The notes: a model not told the origin generated them from the letters alone. Positions 44,942-55,040 are shown, counted from the first letter of the stretch. The stretch: DNA of 64,000 nt from Kaistia algarum (GCF_026343945.1 NZ_JAPKNJ010000003.1:558001-622000); one strand, 5' to 3'. Translations and numbers: made by a program.

Positions 44942-45319
44942 ATGGCGCTCAAACTGGAACTGAAGGCCGGCGAGCGGCTTCATCTCGGCGACTGCGTCGT
45001 GGTGAACGAAGGCGGTCGCGCAAGGCTCCTGATCGAAGGCGATTGGCCGGTCCTGCGCGGGAAGGACGTCCTCGAGCCGGAACGGGCCGATTCCGAGGCG
45101 AAGCGGCTCTATCTCGCTGTGCAGTCGATGTATCTGACACGCCGGCCCGGACGTTTCATTGCCGATTATGCCCGTCTGTCGCGCGAGATCGTCAGTCGCG
45201 TTCCTGAGCGGCGGGCGCAGGTCGAAGTCGTCGATGGCCTGGTCGCCTCCGGCCGGTTCTACCTGGCGATGCGCGCCGCCCAACGCCTCATCGACGAGGA
45301 AGGCCGCGTTGCGCTTTAG
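44942..45319 (+). CDS. flbT: Flagellar biosynthesis repressor FlbT
   Basis: A protein of 125 residues, the usual FlbT length. Core segments LKLELKAGERLHLGDCVVVNEG, LEPERADSEAKRLYLAVQSMYL and DGLVASGRFYLAMRAAQRLI match the family. FlbT binds flagellin mRNA and controls its stability in Caulobacter and Brucella-type bacteria, linking flagellin synthesis to assembly. No flagellin or flaF gene adjoins it here, so flagellar genes are partly dispersed. Its stop overlaps the end of the convergent FlgN-like gene by four bases. Confidence 0.88.
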   Translation: MALKLELKAGERLHLGDCVVVNEGGRARLLIEGDWPVLRGKDVLEPERADSEAKRLYLAVQSMYLTRRPGRFIADYARLSREIVSRVPERRAQVEVVDGLVASGRFYLAMRAAQRLIDEEGRVAL

Positions 45320-45852
45320 CGATCCGTGAATCGCTCGAACGACTTGTTTCTTAGTCTTAAGGCGCTCTCTTCGCGCGAACCGGCTTCGGCTTCGCTCGGA
45401 GCGCTCCAGCTTCGGCGGGGATCGGCGGCGCGCTGGGTGCGTTCGCGCTGTGGGGCGGCCGCTCGCCGGGTCGGTCTTGCACTCTCCGGCTCGACGCTGG
45501 CGCGGGCCGTGGCGAGCGCGGCGAGGTCGATCTGCAGCAGTGAGACGAATTCCTCGTGCCGGTGCCGCAGCCTCTCGACCGACCCGGGCGCATAGGCGTC
45601 GATTTCGGCGCCGCTGGCGCGGATCAGATCGAGTTCGGCCATATAGGCTCGGGCGCAGTCGTTCTTGGCGGGTTCGAGCGCGGCAGCGGCAATCGACTTG
45701 CCCGAGCGCAACAATTCGCTTTCTCCCTCGATCAGTTGCAGGAGCGCATCCATCGTCGCCTCAATGCGATGGCACAAGCGCGCCGCGTCCTCGGCGCTGC
45801 TGATCCGGCTGCGGAGCACCGGGGGAAGAGGAGTTATGGCTTCGGCACGCAT
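45316..45852 (-). CDS. FlgN-like flagellar protein (probable)
   Basis: A protein of 178 residues. The N-terminal 110 residues are helical and resemble alphaproteobacterial FlgN-like chaperones: HRIEATMDALLQLIEGESELLRSGK, then AALEPAKNDCARAYMAELDLI. The tail is basic and low complexity. FlgN guards hook-filament junction proteins before export. The assignment rests on helical pattern and location next to flbT and fliO, so it is tentative. It is convergent with flbT. Confidence 0.55.
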   Translation of the reverse strand: MRAEAITPLPPVLRSRISSAEDAARLCHRIEATMDALLQLIEGESELLRSGKSIAAAALEPAKNDCARAYMAELDLIRASGAEIDAYAPGSVERLRHRHEEFVSLLQIDLAALATARASVEPESARPTRRAAAPQRERTQRAADPRRSWSAPSEAEAGSREESALRLRNKSFERFTDR

Positions 45853-46221
45853 CGGCGATCATCCTCTCAAGGGTGCTGCGCGTCGGCGCCCCGCACCGAG
45901 GGTGGATCGCCTCATTAAGCCTTCGTCATCCTTAACAAAGCCTATCCGGCTCTGTCGTTTCACGACGGCCGGATATGGCAATCGGCACGCCTCACAGCAA
46001 GGCGGCGGGACCGATTCGTTCGGGTCCGATATGATTTTGCCGCCCGAGCCTGACGTTGCGGGAGACCTCCCAGCGAGCCGACTAAGGCCGATCGCCGTGT
46101 GGTTCCAACGTGTTCCGGCGCGATTCCTGCATGCCGGAATCAATGCCTCGGCCCGGTGTTGTCCTCCGGGCAAGGCGTCGCTATATTCCGCGCCGCAAAA
46201 CCACCGGACCAGGGGTTGTTC
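45853..46221. other. Divergent gap upstream of the FlgN-like gene and dksA
   Basis: A 369-base gap that must carry promoters in both directions. TTAA copies occur near 45915 and 45932, but at a spacing that does not fit a CtrA site. Nothing else is recognisable. Confidence 0.4.
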
Positions 46222-46638
46222 ATGACGCTAGAAAGTCTTGAAGAGTATCGGCCTTCCGAGACCGAGCCCTTCATGAACGAGCGGCAGAGGGAGTATTTTC
46301 GCAAGAAGCTCCATGCCTGGAAAGAGGACATCCTCAAGGAATCGCGCGAGACGCTCCAGCATCTGCAGGACGAAAACCAGAACCATCCGGATCTCGCAGA
46401 TCGTGCCTCATCCGAGACCGACCGCGCTATCGAGCTCCGCGCCCGTGACCGCCAGCGCAAGCTCATTTCCAAGATCGATGCTGCCCTGCAGCGGATCGAG
46501 GATGGCAGCTACGGATTCTGCGAGGAGACCGGCGAGCCGATCAGCCTAAAGCGGCTGGATGCTCGTCCGATCGCGACGCTGTCGATCGAGGCGCAGGAGC
46601 GTCACGAGCGCCGCGAGCGCGTCTATCGGGACGATTAG
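46222..46638 (+). CDS. dksA: DksA, RNA polymerase-binding factor (zinc-free alphaproteobacterial type)
   Basis: A protein of 138 residues from MTLESLEEYRPSE. The coiled coil (NERQREYFRKKLHAWKEDILKES onward) carries the DLADRASSETDRAIEL tip, which reaches the polymerase secondary channel with ppGpp. The globular end reads GFCEETGEPISLKRLDARPIATLS, keeping only one of the four zinc cysteines of E. coli DksA. This Cys-poor form is standard in rhizobia and does not signal decay. A terminator follows. Confidence 0.94.
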   Translation: MTLESLEEYRPSETEPFMNERQREYFRKKLHAWKEDILKESRETLQHLQDENQNHPDLADRASSETDRAIELRARDRQRKLISKIDAALQRIEDGSYGFCEETGEPISLKRLDARPIATLSIEAQERHERRERVYRDD

Positions 46639-46655
46639 GCCACGCGACGGTTTTC

Positions 46656-46680
46656 GCCTCTCCCGGTGGGAGAGGCGTTT
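46656..46680 (+). terminator. Terminator after dksA
   Basis: GCCTCTCCC (46656-46664) pairs perfectly with GGGAGAGGC (46668-46676) around GGT, then GTTT. It lies 17 bases after dksA and faces the convergent fliO. Confidence 0.7.
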
Positions 46681-46705
46681 CGACAAAGGCCTTCGGCGAC
46701 AGCGC

Positions 46706-47926
46706 TTAGCGCTTGTTGCCGGAAATCTCGCCCAGCAGGCGCGCCATTTCCTTTTCGAGGTCTCCGACCTGCGAGGCGCGCTCTTTTGCAGGCTCCGTCT
46801 CGTCGTCGGCAGCTTCGACGGTTGCGTCACGCTGATGCGGCACGGGCAAGTCTTCCCCGAAAGTCTCATCGAACGCTACCGGCTGGTCGTCGCGCGAGGG
46901 CGGCGCGACATCCGGGATGAGCGAAGGATCTTCCGCCAGCGGCGCCAATTCTGCTTCTGACTTGTGACCGAACACCGGCTCGAAACGGAGCGGTGACGGC
47001 GACGCGCTTTCGGGAGTGCCAAAGGGCTCGCTGCCGAAGGGCGACGTGGGTTCGACCGGCGGGGCTGGCGGCATGGGCCCGCGAACGACCGGCGCCTCGA
47101 CCGGCTCGGAAGCTGGCTCCTGGCGGATGGGTTCGCGCGAGAATGGCGAAGGCGTTGCCCGCTGCAGGGGCCGGGACGCCTCGGCGCGCGAAGGCTCCGG
47201 CCGCGACGTTTCCGGCCGCGATGTTTCGGCGCGTGCCGCCTCGGCGACGCGGTTTCTCGCCTCGCGGCGCGGCGGATTGGGTTCGGCTGGCTGGGACTGG
47301 CGCGAGCGGCCGCCGGTCAGGAATGCGGGAACGCCACGCATCGGCCTGGAAGCAGGCTGCGGCTGCGGACGAGCCGCGACGGGAGCTGTCTCCTCGATCG
47401 ATGGCTCGGACGGTTCCAGCGACGGGAGCGATTCGGCAGGAGCGGTTTCGATCGCGCGCGGTGGGGCCTCCTGCGGCGGAAACTCCGGCTCCGGAGGCTG
47501 CGGCTCTGGACGGCGATGTTCCATCGCTACCGCGGCGGCACGCTGCGCCTCACCGGAAGATGTCGGTGCGCCCTTCGCCGCGACGGGGCGGGGCGGCTGC
47601 GCCTCGGCGCGTCGCTGTCCGGGCGGCAGGCGCTGGATCGACGCCTCGACCACCACGTCGGACGGACCGCCGATCAGCAGGAGATGCTCGACATTGTCGC
47701 GCCGCACGAGGATCAGCCGGCGACGCTGGTCGATCGGCAGCGCGTCGAGCACAGAGAGGCGAGGCTGGCGGCTTTTCGGCCCACTATTGCCGAAGCGCCC
47801 GCCCGAAAAGCGGCGGATAAGCCAGAAGACGATCAGGATCAGGATCAGGATCACCATGAGCGTGATCGCGAACTGAGCGATCAGGGCCCCGGTGGTGCCC
47901 AGCATCGGTTCGAAATAATCACGCAT
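46706..47926 (-). CDS. fliO: Flagellar export protein FliO with long low-complexity tail
   Basis: A protein of 406 residues from MRDYFEPMLGTTGALIAQF. One membrane helix (FAITLMVILILILIVFWLIRRF) is followed by the FliO domain LSVLDALPIDQRRRLILVRRDNVEHLLLIGGPSDVVVE. The remaining 290 residues are Pro/Ala/Glu/Arg-rich and probably disordered, as in other rhizobial FliO proteins. FliO is an assembly factor of the flagellar type III export gate. Its gene converges on dksA. Confidence 0.83.
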   Translation of the reverse strand: MRDYFEPMLGTTGALIAQFAITLMVILILILIVFWLIRRFSGGRFGNSGPKSRQPRLSVLDALPIDQRRRLILVRRDNVEHLLLIGGPSDVVVEASIQRLPPGQRRAEAQPPRPVAAKGAPTSSGEAQRAAAVAMEHRRPEPQPPEPEFPPQEAPPRAIETAPAESLPSLEPSEPSIEETAPVAARPQPQPASRPMRGVPAFLTGGRSRQSQPAEPNPPRREARNRVAEAARAETSRPETSRPEPSRAEASRPLQRATPSPFSREPIRQEPASEPVEAPVVRGPMPPAPPVEPTSPFGSEPFGTPESASPSPLRFEPVFGHKSEAELAPLAEDPSLIPDVAPPSRDDQPVAFDETFGEDLPVPHQRDATVEAADDETEPAKERASQVGDLEKEMARLLGEISGNKR

Positions 47927-48361
47927 TCTGGTCTCCTGACATCGCACGGGCGCGCCCGTGAGCATGGGCAAGGCCCGGACCGGCAAACAGTCCGATTCTC
48001 TCGTCAAGCGCCGTTTTCGGGCCGAGGCCCCGGCTTGGCAAGCTCAATCCGTCCATCGGTCTCCATTCCATGCGCAAAAGACCTTAGCAATCCACTAACC
48101 ATCGAATGCCAGAGATTGTGCCGCTTTCCATCCGATTCGTAAGGGCCGACGGATTTGTCGCGCCCCTCGGTGGGCGGCATGCCCCGGCCGGGGCAGATCC
48201 GCAGCCACGGATATGGCCATGGCGATGCGGGCTCACGCGTTGTAATCGCGCGCATTCCTCCGCATTGTGACGCTGCCGGGTGCGTTCGATTCTCCGTATT
48301 GGCGTCCGCCTCGCGGCCGCGCGGAAATCGCGGGCGGACCTCCGATCGATTGTGGGCGCGA
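47927..48361. promoter_or_regulatory. Divergent gap between fliO and cckA with a 16-base palindrome
   Basis: This 435-base gap holds the perfect palindrome CACGGGCGCGCCCGTG (47945-47960), 19-34 bases before the fliO start and so probably in its leader or promoter. The cckA frame stays open upstream to 48155, but that stretch is not kinase-like. CTAACCAT near 48095 is one mismatch from a CtrA half site. No firm promoter can be assigned. Confidence 0.35.
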
Positions 48362-50890
48362 ATGAACGACAAGCTGCGCGATACTTCCCTCGAATGGCCC
48401 GCGATCGACCGGGGCGAGCGCACCGGAGGGATTGGCCGTCTTGCCATTCTCGCCGCGATCTTCGTCGCCGCCGCGCTGGGGCTCGCCTTTCTGCCGGAGC
48501 CGATCGCCGAGCCGGCCGTCTATGCGCTGCTCGGCCTTCTCGCCGTCATCGGCGTCTTCGCGCTATTCGCGCTTGCCATCGGGCTGATCAAGATCGGCGG
48601 CAAGGCGCCGCGCGATGAACTCGCCCGCGGCTTCATTGACACGATGGCCGAGGGGCTCCTGATCACGGACCGCGAGGGTCGCATACTCTATGCCAACCGT
48701 TCCTATGCCGATCTCGTCGGCGCCGAAGCCGAACGTGACGTGCGCGTCGTCGAGCGCGTCTTCTCTGGCGATCAGGCGGCGAGCGAGGCGATCTATCGGT
48801 TGTCGCAGGCGATCCGCGCCGAGAATACGGCGACCGAGGAAGTGCGCATGCCGCAGCCGGTCGCGGCCGGCGCGCGCGGCGGGCCGCGCTGGTATCGCAT
48901 TCGCGCGCGGCCGGTAAAGGCGGGCGAGCGATCCTTTGTCGCCTGGCGCGTCTCCGACATCACCGAGGAACGCGAGCAGCAGGAGACGGTGTTCCAGGAC
49001 CTGCAGCATGCGATCGACTATCTCGACCACGCCCCAGCCGGCTTCCTTTCCGCCGAGCCCGACGGGCGCATCGTCTATCTGAATGCGACGCTGGCCGAAT
49101 GGCTCGGCATCGACCTCGCCTTCTTCAAGCCGGGTTCGCTGTCGCTCAGTGAGATCGTGCGCGGCGACGGCGCGGCGCTGCTCGCCTCCGGAGCCGGCGG
49201 ATCGGCCGAAACCAGGACCGCCATCGTCGATCTCGACCTCGTCAAGCGCAACGGGCAGAGTCTGCCGGTCCGCTTCCTGAACAAGGTGCCCTACCGCAGC
49301 GATGGCGCGCCCGGGGCGACGCGCACCATCGTGCTCAATCGCGGCCCCGGCGAGGATGTTTCGGAGGCGCTGCGCGCCGCCGAGGTCCGCTTTGCCCGCT
49401 TCTTCAATTATACGCCCTTCGCCATCGCCTCGGTCGACAAGAGCGGCCGCGTCGGCCGTACCAACGCCGCCTTTGCCCGCCTGCTCGGGCAGACGCGGCT
49501 CGAAGGGACGCGCGCGCGGCTGACCGAATTCGTCGCCGAGCCGAGCCGCCCGGCGCTGGAGGCGGCGCTGGAAGCCGCGGCCGGTGGGCAGGGCGAAATC
49601 CCGCCGGTCGATACGCTGGTCGCCGGTGGCGGCGAGCGCAATGTCCGCTTCTACGTCAGCGCCGTCGACGAGGAGGCGCGCGACGACGAGATCGCCACCG
49701 TCTATGCGCTCGACACGACGGAGCAGCGGGCGCTCGAAATCCAGTTTGCCCAGAGCCAGAAGATGCAGGCGGTCGGCCAGCTTGCCGGCGGCGTCGCGCA
49801 TGATTTCAACAATGTGCTGACCGCGATCATCGGCTTCTCCGACCTGTTGCTTGCCAATCACCGGCCGTCCGACCCGTCCTTCCAGGACATCATGAACATC
49901 AAGCAGAACGCTAACCGCGCCGCCGGGCTCGTCCGGCAGCTGCTGGCGTTCTCGCGGCGGCAGACCTTGCGCCCGCAAACGCTGGCCATTGGCGACGTGC
50001 TATCGGATCTCTCGATCCTGCTGGAGCGGCTGCTGGGCGAGAAGGTCAAGCTCGCCGTTGTACATGGCCGCGACGTCTGGCCGATCAAGGCCGATCTGAA
50101 CCAGTTCGAGCAGGTCGTCATCAACCTCGCCGTCAATGCCCGCGACGCCATGCCGAAGGGCGGCCAGCTGACGCTGCGCACGAAGAATATCGAGGCGGAG
50201 GCTGTCGCTGCCTATGGCTATAAGGATCTGCCGGCCCATGATTATGTGCTGATCGAGGTGCAGGACACGGGCACGGGCATTCCGCCCGAGATCCAGTCCA
50301 AGATCTTCGAACCGTTCTTCTCGACCAAGGAAGTCGGCAAGGGCACCGGCCTTGGCCTATCGACCGTGTATGGCATCGTGCGGCAGACGGGCGCGCATAT
50401 CTTCTTCGACAGCGAGATCGACAAGGGCACCATCTTTCGCATCTTCGTGCCGCGCCATGTCGAGACGGAGACCAAGGCCCCGGAGATCGTCCCGGAAAAG
50501 GCCGAGCTTGCCGATCTCACCGGCAGCGCCAACATCCTGCTGGTCGAGGACGAGGAGGCGGTGCGCGCCTTCGCTGCCCGCGCGCTCGCCTCGCGCGGCT
50601 ACAAGGTCCATGAAGCCGCCTCCGGCACCGAGGCGCTCGAAATCATGGAGCAGACCGGCGGTCTGATCGACCTCGTCGTCTCCGACGTGGTCATGCCCGA
50701 ACTCGACGGCCCGTCGCTATTGCGCGAACTCCGCAAGACCCGCCCGAATTTGAAGATCATCTTCGTCTCCGGCTATGCCGAAGACGCCTTCGCGAAGAAC
50801 CTGCCGGAGGGCGAGACGTTCAACTTCCTGCCGAAGCCGTTTTCGCTGAAGCAACTGGCGACGGCCGTGAAGGAGGCGCTCGGAGAGTAG
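48362..50890 (+). CDS. cckA: Cell-cycle hybrid histidine kinase CckA
   Basis: A protein of 842 residues. Two membrane helices lie in residues 25-77. PAS modules follow ([66 protein letters not shown]). HisKA has phospho-His480 in [18 protein letters not shown], then HATPase ([28 protein letters not shown]) and a receiver with Asp775 ([12 protein letters not shown]). CckA phosphorylates ChpT and so CtrA, and turns into a phosphatase under c-di-GMP. The ATG at 48362 starts just before the conserved N terminus. A decayed copy of its 3' end lies at 51271-51327. Confidence 0.95.
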   Translation: MNDKLRDTSLEWPAIDRGERTGGIGRLAILAAIFVAAALGLAFLPEPIAEPAVYALLGLLAVIGVFALFALAIGLIKIGGKAPRDELARGFIDTMAEGLLITDREGRILYANRSYADLVGAEAERDVRVVERVFSGDQAASEAIYRLSQAIRAENTATEEVRMPQPVAAGARGGPRWYRIRARPVKAGERSFVAWRVSDITEEREQQETVFQDLQHAIDYLDHAPAGFLSAEPDGRIVYLNATLAEWLGIDLAFFKPGSLSLSEIVRGDGAALLASGAGGSAETRTAIVDLDLVKRNGQSLPVRFLNKVPYRSDGAPGATRTIVLNRGPGEDVSEALRAAEVRFARFFNYTPFAIASVDKSGRVGRTNAAFARLLGQTRLEGTRARLTEFVAEPSRPALEAALEAAAGGQGEIPPVDTLVAGGGERNVRFYVSAVDEEARDDEIATVYALDTTEQRALEIQFAQSQKMQAVGQLAGGVAHDFNNVLTAIIGFSDLLLANHRPSDPSFQDIMNIKQNANRAAGLVRQLLAFSRRQTLRPQTLAIGDVLSDLSILLERLLGEKVKLAVVHGRDVWPIKADLNQFEQVVINLAVNARDAMPKGGQLTLRTKNIEAEAVAAYGYKDLPAHDYVLIEVQDTGTGIPPEIQSKIFEPFFSTKEVGKGTGLGLSTVYGIVRQTGAHIFFDSEIDKGTIFRIFVPRHVETETKAPEIVPEKAELADLTGSANILLVEDEEAVRAFAARALASRGYKVHEAASGTEALEIMEQTGGLIDLVVSDVVMPELDGPSLLRELRKTRPNLKIIFVSGYAEDAFAKNLPEGETFNFLPKPFSLKQLATAVKEALGE

Positions 50891-50946
50891 CCTCTATGGC
50901 CCGTTGCGGTTGAGCGGACTGCCCTCCGCCTTGGTGGAGCGTTGAG

Positions 50947-51266
50947 ATGATCGACGACATCGACCAATTCGTTCGAGTTCTTCGAGCGTCCGAACCGGAT
51001 CTACGGATATCGGTGGATCGGGCACCCGATCCGGATGGGGAGGTCTTCATAGACCTTTCCGCGCATGGCTTGGCCGTAACGATCGCCTATCGACGTCATT
51101 CGGGTTCGGCTTCTTCGACGACGCGTCGGGCTATGGCGAGCGTGCAAATGGACGCATTGCCTCGGCCGATGAGGCTGCGATCGCAGCACCAGTCCTGCTG
51201 CGGAGCGCTCCAAAGACCGAGAACGTCGATAGGAAACTTGCCTCGGCACGTCGAAATCTAAACTGA
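50947..51266 (+). pseudogene. Small unknown gene with a probable frameshift
   Basis: The frame from ATG 50947 reads MIDDIDQFVRVLRASEPDLRI and continues with good character to AVTIAYRRH near 51100. After that it turns Ser/Arg/Cys-rich. The frame one base back from about 51098 instead reads FGFGFFDDASGYGERANGRI, then ASADEAAIAAPVLLRSAPK, and stops at 51264-51266. A single lost base would join the two halves into one natural protein of about 106 residues. I do not recognise the family. It lies 56 bases behind cckA. A sequencing error is the alternative. Confidence 0.6.
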
Positions 51267-51270
51267 TCGG

Positions 51271-51327
51271 TTCGTATCCGGGCTCGAAGCAATTGGCGAC
51301 GGCGATGAAGTAGGCGCGGGGGAGTAG
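51271..51327 (+). pseudogene. Decayed duplicate of the cckA 3' end
   Basis: GAAGCAATTGGCGACGGC (from 51286) matches the last cckA codons around 50848-50890 at about 36 of 44 positions, including the terminal GAGTAG. In frame it reads KQLATAMK and then TAG where cckA has [13 protein letters not shown]. Just upstream, TTCGTATCCGGGCT recalls the cckA segment for FVSGY, as if the sequence between had been deleted. It therefore seems to be a remnant of a second cckA-like receiver end. Confidence 0.55.
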
Positions 51328-51329
51328 GG

Positions 51330-52274
51330 CTATCCCCTCTTGCTGCTGGATAACCCCACTCTGAACCAGTCACGCGCTGTGGTTCGAAAAATCTGGTCGC
51401 GTTCTTCGTCCGAAAACGGTGCGAGGATCGTGTCATAGGCGTCGTAGAGGCGCGTGAAGCCGAAGGACAGGCGGCTGATCGGAAGGTGGCTGCCGATCAT
51501 GCAGCGGCCCGGCCCGAAATGCTCGATCGCCGTCAGTAGCCAAGGCCGCACGGTCTCGATGGTCCAGTCCATCCCGAAGATGCATTCGATCGCCGAGAGG
51601 CTGGCGCAGACGTTCGGGCACTGCGCGAGGTTGCGGATGTTCTCCTTCCAGCTTGCAAAACCGGCCGGCCCCAGGTCGAGCGGCCAGCCCATGAGGGCCA
51701 GCGTGAATTCTATGTCGGGGTAGAGGTGGACGACCTCGACCAGATCGCACATCTGCGGACCGAATACCTCGAGGCCACACCGAAAATCATGATCGCGCAG
51801 CCGGCCGAGGCCGCGTCGCCAAGCCTCGTCCCGGAGGAAATCGGGACGCGCCGCCATCCGCCGCTGCGGGTTCACCTCGTCCCAGGCGAGGTGCTGGCGA
51901 ACAGCCGTGACATTGGGCAGGGTGCGATAGGTATCGAGCCGTTCGTCCAGCCTCGGATCCAGGAAATCAACCATCGCAACGATCGACATTGGCACCGGTA
52001 GCGAGTCTGCCAGGCGCTGAGCCCAGTTCACTTCTCTCGCGGGATCGCGCGACATGAATTCGTGCCAGACGATCCCTTCGACGATCCGGGAATCTGTGTC
52101 TGCCGAATAGTGCTCGAACGCGTAGCGATGCGGGAGCGCCGAATAGTCGCCCACAAGCGCCTCGAATGTCGCGTCTGGCGCTTCGAAGACGGAATATGCG
52201 TTCGCCCGGTCGTCGAAAAGATGCAGATGGGCGTCGATGATTGCCTGCGGCCTGTTCACGCGATCTCCATCCAC
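51330..52274 (-). CDS. Amidohydrolase-2 family metal-dependent hydrolase
   Basis: A protein of 314 residues with the TIM-barrel pattern of amidohydrolase 2 (PF04909). IIDAHLHLFDDRA gives the first metal ligands (HxH), and RYAFEHYSAD, AVRQHLAWDE and CMIGSHLPISRL follow the family's barrel strands. Relatives hydrolyse or decarboxylate cyclic or aromatic substrates such as lactones and 2-pyrone dicarboxylate. It diverges from the P450 pair across a 152-base gap, so a shared catabolic theme is possible. Confidence 0.84.
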   Translation of the reverse strand: MDGDRVNRPQAIIDAHLHLFDDRANAYSVFEAPDATFEALVGDYSALPHRYAFEHYSADTDSRIVEGIVWHEFMSRDPAREVNWAQRLADSLPVPMSIVAMVDFLDPRLDERLDTYRTLPNVTAVRQHLAWDEVNPQRRMAARPDFLRDEAWRRGLGRLRDHDFRCGLEVFGPQMCDLVEVVHLYPDIEFTLALMGWPLDLGPAGFASWKENIRNLAQCPNVCASLSAIECIFGMDWTIETVRPWLLTAIEHFGPGRCMIGSHLPISRLSFGFTRLYDAYDTILAPFSDEERDQIFRTTARDWFRVGLSSSKRG

Positions 52275-52426
52275 CCTTGGCGGCGCTGCGACCGCTGGCT
52301 GCGCCGATCCTGCGATAGCGGATCACGAAACGGCCTTTCCGCCAAGCGCCGCGCGGCCGGATTCGCCGGCGCTTGCAACGGCGGGTTCATTGCGGATGAT
52401 GATCGTTCCAAGACCACGGATTTGAC

Positions 52427-53686
52427 ATGCCCCTCGATTTCCCGAGCCTGCCCGCCGAAGCCACATTGAACCCCGCCACTCGCCGCGTCTCCCTCAATGC
52501 CAAGTCCCCCGCGTTCTTCCAGAACCCGTATCCCGCCTTGGAAGCGATCCGCGCTCAGACGCCGGTATTCTTCTGGGAGCAGTCCGGCCTCTGGTGCTTC
52601 GTCAATGCCGACGACGTCAACGCGCTGTTTCGCGACCGGCGGTTCGGGCGGGAAATTCTGCATGTTGCGACCCGCGAGGAAGTCGGCATCCCCGAGCCCG
52701 AGGCGCGGCTGAAGCCTTTCTATGATGTCGACGGGCTTTCCATGCTGGAGCGCGAGCCGCCGGTGCATACGCGGCTTCGCACGCTGGTCAATCGCGCCTT
52801 CGTCTCACGCCAGATCGAGAAGCTGCGGCCGCGCATCGAGCGGCTGTCGCATGAACTGATCGACAAATTCGAGGGGCGGGGCGAGGCGGAGCTGATCGCG
52901 CAATATTCGACGCCGATCCCGGTCATCGTCATCGCCGAACTGCTGGGCGTGCCGGCGGAACGCGCCGACGATCTGCTCGACTGGTCGCATAAGATGGTCG
53001 CCATGTACCAGTTCGGGCGAACGCGCGAGCAGGAAGATGCCGCCGTCGCCGCGACGCTCGCTTTTTCTGAATTCCTGCGCGGCCATATCACGGAGCGGCG
53101 CGGCAAGCCGGCGGATGATCTGATCTCGACGCTGATTGCCGCCGAGGAAGCCGGCGACAAGCTGACCGAGGACGAACTCGTCACTGCCTGCATCCTGCTG
53201 CTGAATGCCGGCCATGAGGCGACGGTGCATGCGACCGGCAATGGCGTGAAGGCGATCCTTCAATCAGGGCTCGATCCGAAGGCGCTATTCGCGGATGCGG
53301 ACAAGACGGCGGCCACCGTCGAGGAGTGCCTGCGCTTCGATCCGCCGCTGCATTTCTTCTCGCGCTATGCGTTGCAGGATCTCGACTATGGCGGGATCTC
53401 GTTCCGCAAGGGCGGGAAGGTCGGCCTCGTCATCGCCGCGGCAAACCGTGATCCCGCGCGGTTCGTGAACGCGGACCGGTTCGATCCGGCCCGGCCGCTC
53501 CGCGCCAATGTCTCGTTCGGCGGCGGCATCCATTTCTGCATCGGCGCGCCGCTGGCCCGCCTCGAAATGCAGGTTTCGATGCCGATCCTGTTTGAGCGCC
53601 TGCCAGGGCTTCGTCTTACGACCGACCCGCTCTATCGCGAGGCCTTTCCCTTCCATGGGCTCGAAGCGCTGCGCGTCGCCTGGTGA
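52427..53686 (+). CDS. Cytochrome P450 (first of a tandem pair)
   Basis: A soluble bacterial P450 of 419 residues. The I-helix oxygen-binding motif is NAGHEATVHATGN, the ExxR motif lies in EECLRFDPP, and the haem loop FGGGIHFCIGAPLARLE carries the thiolate Cys371. Class I bacterial P450s need a ferredoxin and a reductase; none adjoins, but a suitable pair lies at 37.8-39.2 kb. It is closely similar to the next gene over its whole length, so they arose by tandem duplication. The stop overlaps an alternative GTG start of the second gene. Confidence 0.94.
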   Translation: MPLDFPSLPAEATLNPATRRVSLNAKSPAFFQNPYPALEAIRAQTPVFFWEQSGLWCFVNADDVNALFRDRRFGREILHVATREEVGIPEPEARLKPFYDVDGLSMLEREPPVHTRLRTLVNRAFVSRQIEKLRPRIERLSHELIDKFEGRGEAELIAQYSTPIPVIVIAELLGVPAERADDLLDWSHKMVAMYQFGRTREQEDAAVAATLAFSEFLRGHITERRGKPADDLISTLIAAEEAGDKLTEDELVTACILLLNAGHEATVHATGNGVKAILQSGLDPKALFADADKTAATVEECLRFDPPLHFFSRYALQDLDYGGISFRKGGKVGLVIAAANRDPARFVNADRFDPARPLRANVSFGGGIHFCIGAPLARLEMQVSMPILFERLPGLRLTTDPLYREAFPFHGLEALRVAW

Positions 53687-53757
53687 GGGGGCAGAGCTTG
53701 CCTTTCCTGCTTGCAGGGTCCGATAATGCAGGCCCGAGCCACCGGACGGCAGGCATC

Positions 53758-55026
53758 ATGCAAGAAGCGACCGAAGCTAACGCGACCGGCTCGATCCCGG
53801 CGCGGATCGATGCGGCGAGCGGCCGCGTTTCGATCAACCCTCGCGACCCCGCCTTCTTCCAGGATCCCTATCCGGTCTATGAGGCGATCCGCGCCGAGAT
53901 GCCGGCGTTCTTCTGGGAGGAGTTTCGCAACTGGAATTTCCTGGACCTCGAGGACGTCAATGCGATAACGCGCGACCGTCGCTTCGGGCGCGAGATCCTG
54001 CATGTGGCAAGCCGCGAGGAACTCGGCTGGCAGCCCGTGCCGGAGCCGCTGAAGCCGTTTTATGAGATGGATGCGCTGTCGATCTTCCAGCGCGAGCCGC
54101 CGAACCACACAAGGCTCAGGACCGTCATGGCCCGCGCCTTCGTCCCGCGCCAGATCGAGAAGATGCGCGGCCGTATCCACGCTATGGCCAACGCGTTGAT
54201 CGACGGTTTCGAGGCGAAGCGTGAAGTCGATCTCGTGCCGGCCTATACGACTCCGGTTCCAGCCTTCGTCATTGCCGAGTTGCTGGGCGTACCGCAGTCC
54301 AGCGTGCCGGAAATGCTCGACTGGTCGCACCGGATGGCGGGCATGTACCAACTCGGCCGCACGCCCGAAATGGTGGCTGCCGCCATCGCAGCAACGCATG
54401 AGTTCACCGCCTTCCTCATCGACTATATCGCCTATCGCCGTTCGAACCCTTCGGATGATCTGATCAGCACCATGATCGCGGCGAGCGATACGGGCGAAAC
54501 CCTTTCCGAGCCGGAGCTCGTCTCCAACTGCATCTTCATTCTGAATGCCGGCCATGAGACGACGGTTCACGCAACCGGCAACGGCATCAAGAGAATCCTC
54601 GAATCGGGGATGGATGCCGAGATCCTGCTGGGCTCGCCGGAGATGATCGAAGCCACGATCGACGAGTGCATTCGCCTGCATCCGCCGGTCCATATCACTG
54701 ATCGCTACGTGCTGGAGGATCTGGATTATCGCGGCGTGGCGCTGAAGAAGGGCCACCGCGTCGGGCTCGTCATCGGCGCGGCGAACCGCGACCCGGCCCG
54801 CTTTGCCAATGGGCAGAGCTTTGATCCGTCTCGGCCGCGCCAGCCGCACGCCTCGTTCGGCGGCGGAATCCATTTCTGCCTCGGTGGCGCGCTGGCCCGC
54901 CTTGAAATGGAAGTGACGATGCCAATGATCTTCCGCCGTCTGCCCGGGCTGCATCTGGTCGATACGCCGCGCTATAGCGACACCTATCGCTTCCATGGCC
55001 TCGATTCCCTGAATGTCGCGTGGTGA
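53758..55026 (+). CDS. Cytochrome P450 (second of a tandem pair)
   Basis: A P450 of 422 residues if it starts at MQEATEANATGS; a GTG at 53683 would add 25 residues without family similarity. The I-helix motif NAGHETTVHATGN, DECIRLHPP and the haem loop FGGGIHFCLGGALARLE with Cys374 are intact. It shares most motifs, length and the end sequence with its neighbour (FHGLEALRVAW versus FHGLDSLNVAW), yet differs enough to suggest another substrate. It is followed by a secreted protein and a methyltransferase in the same direction. Confidence 0.94.
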   Translation: MQEATEANATGSIPARIDAASGRVSINPRDPAFFQDPYPVYEAIRAEMPAFFWEEFRNWNFLDLEDVNAITRDRRFGREILHVASREELGWQPVPEPLKPFYEMDALSIFQREPPNHTRLRTVMARAFVPRQIEKMRGRIHAMANALIDGFEAKREVDLVPAYTTPVPAFVIAELLGVPQSSVPEMLDWSHRMAGMYQLGRTPEMVAAAIAATHEFTAFLIDYIAYRRSNPSDDLISTMIAASDTGETLSEPELVSNCIFILNAGHETTVHATGNGIKRILESGMDAEILLGSPEMIEATIDECIRLHPPVHITDRYVLEDLDYRGVALKKGHRVGLVIGAANRDPARFANGQSFDPSRPRQPHASFGGGIHFCLGGALARLEMEVTMPMIFRRLPGLHLVDTPRYSDTYRFHGLDSLNVAW

Positions 55027-55040
55027 GGGAAGGCGTCTCT

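Noticed and set aside
46222..46638. DksA lacking three zinc cysteines, considered as a damaged gene
   Set aside because: The single-Cys form is normal in alphaproteobacteria and the rest of the protein is intact.
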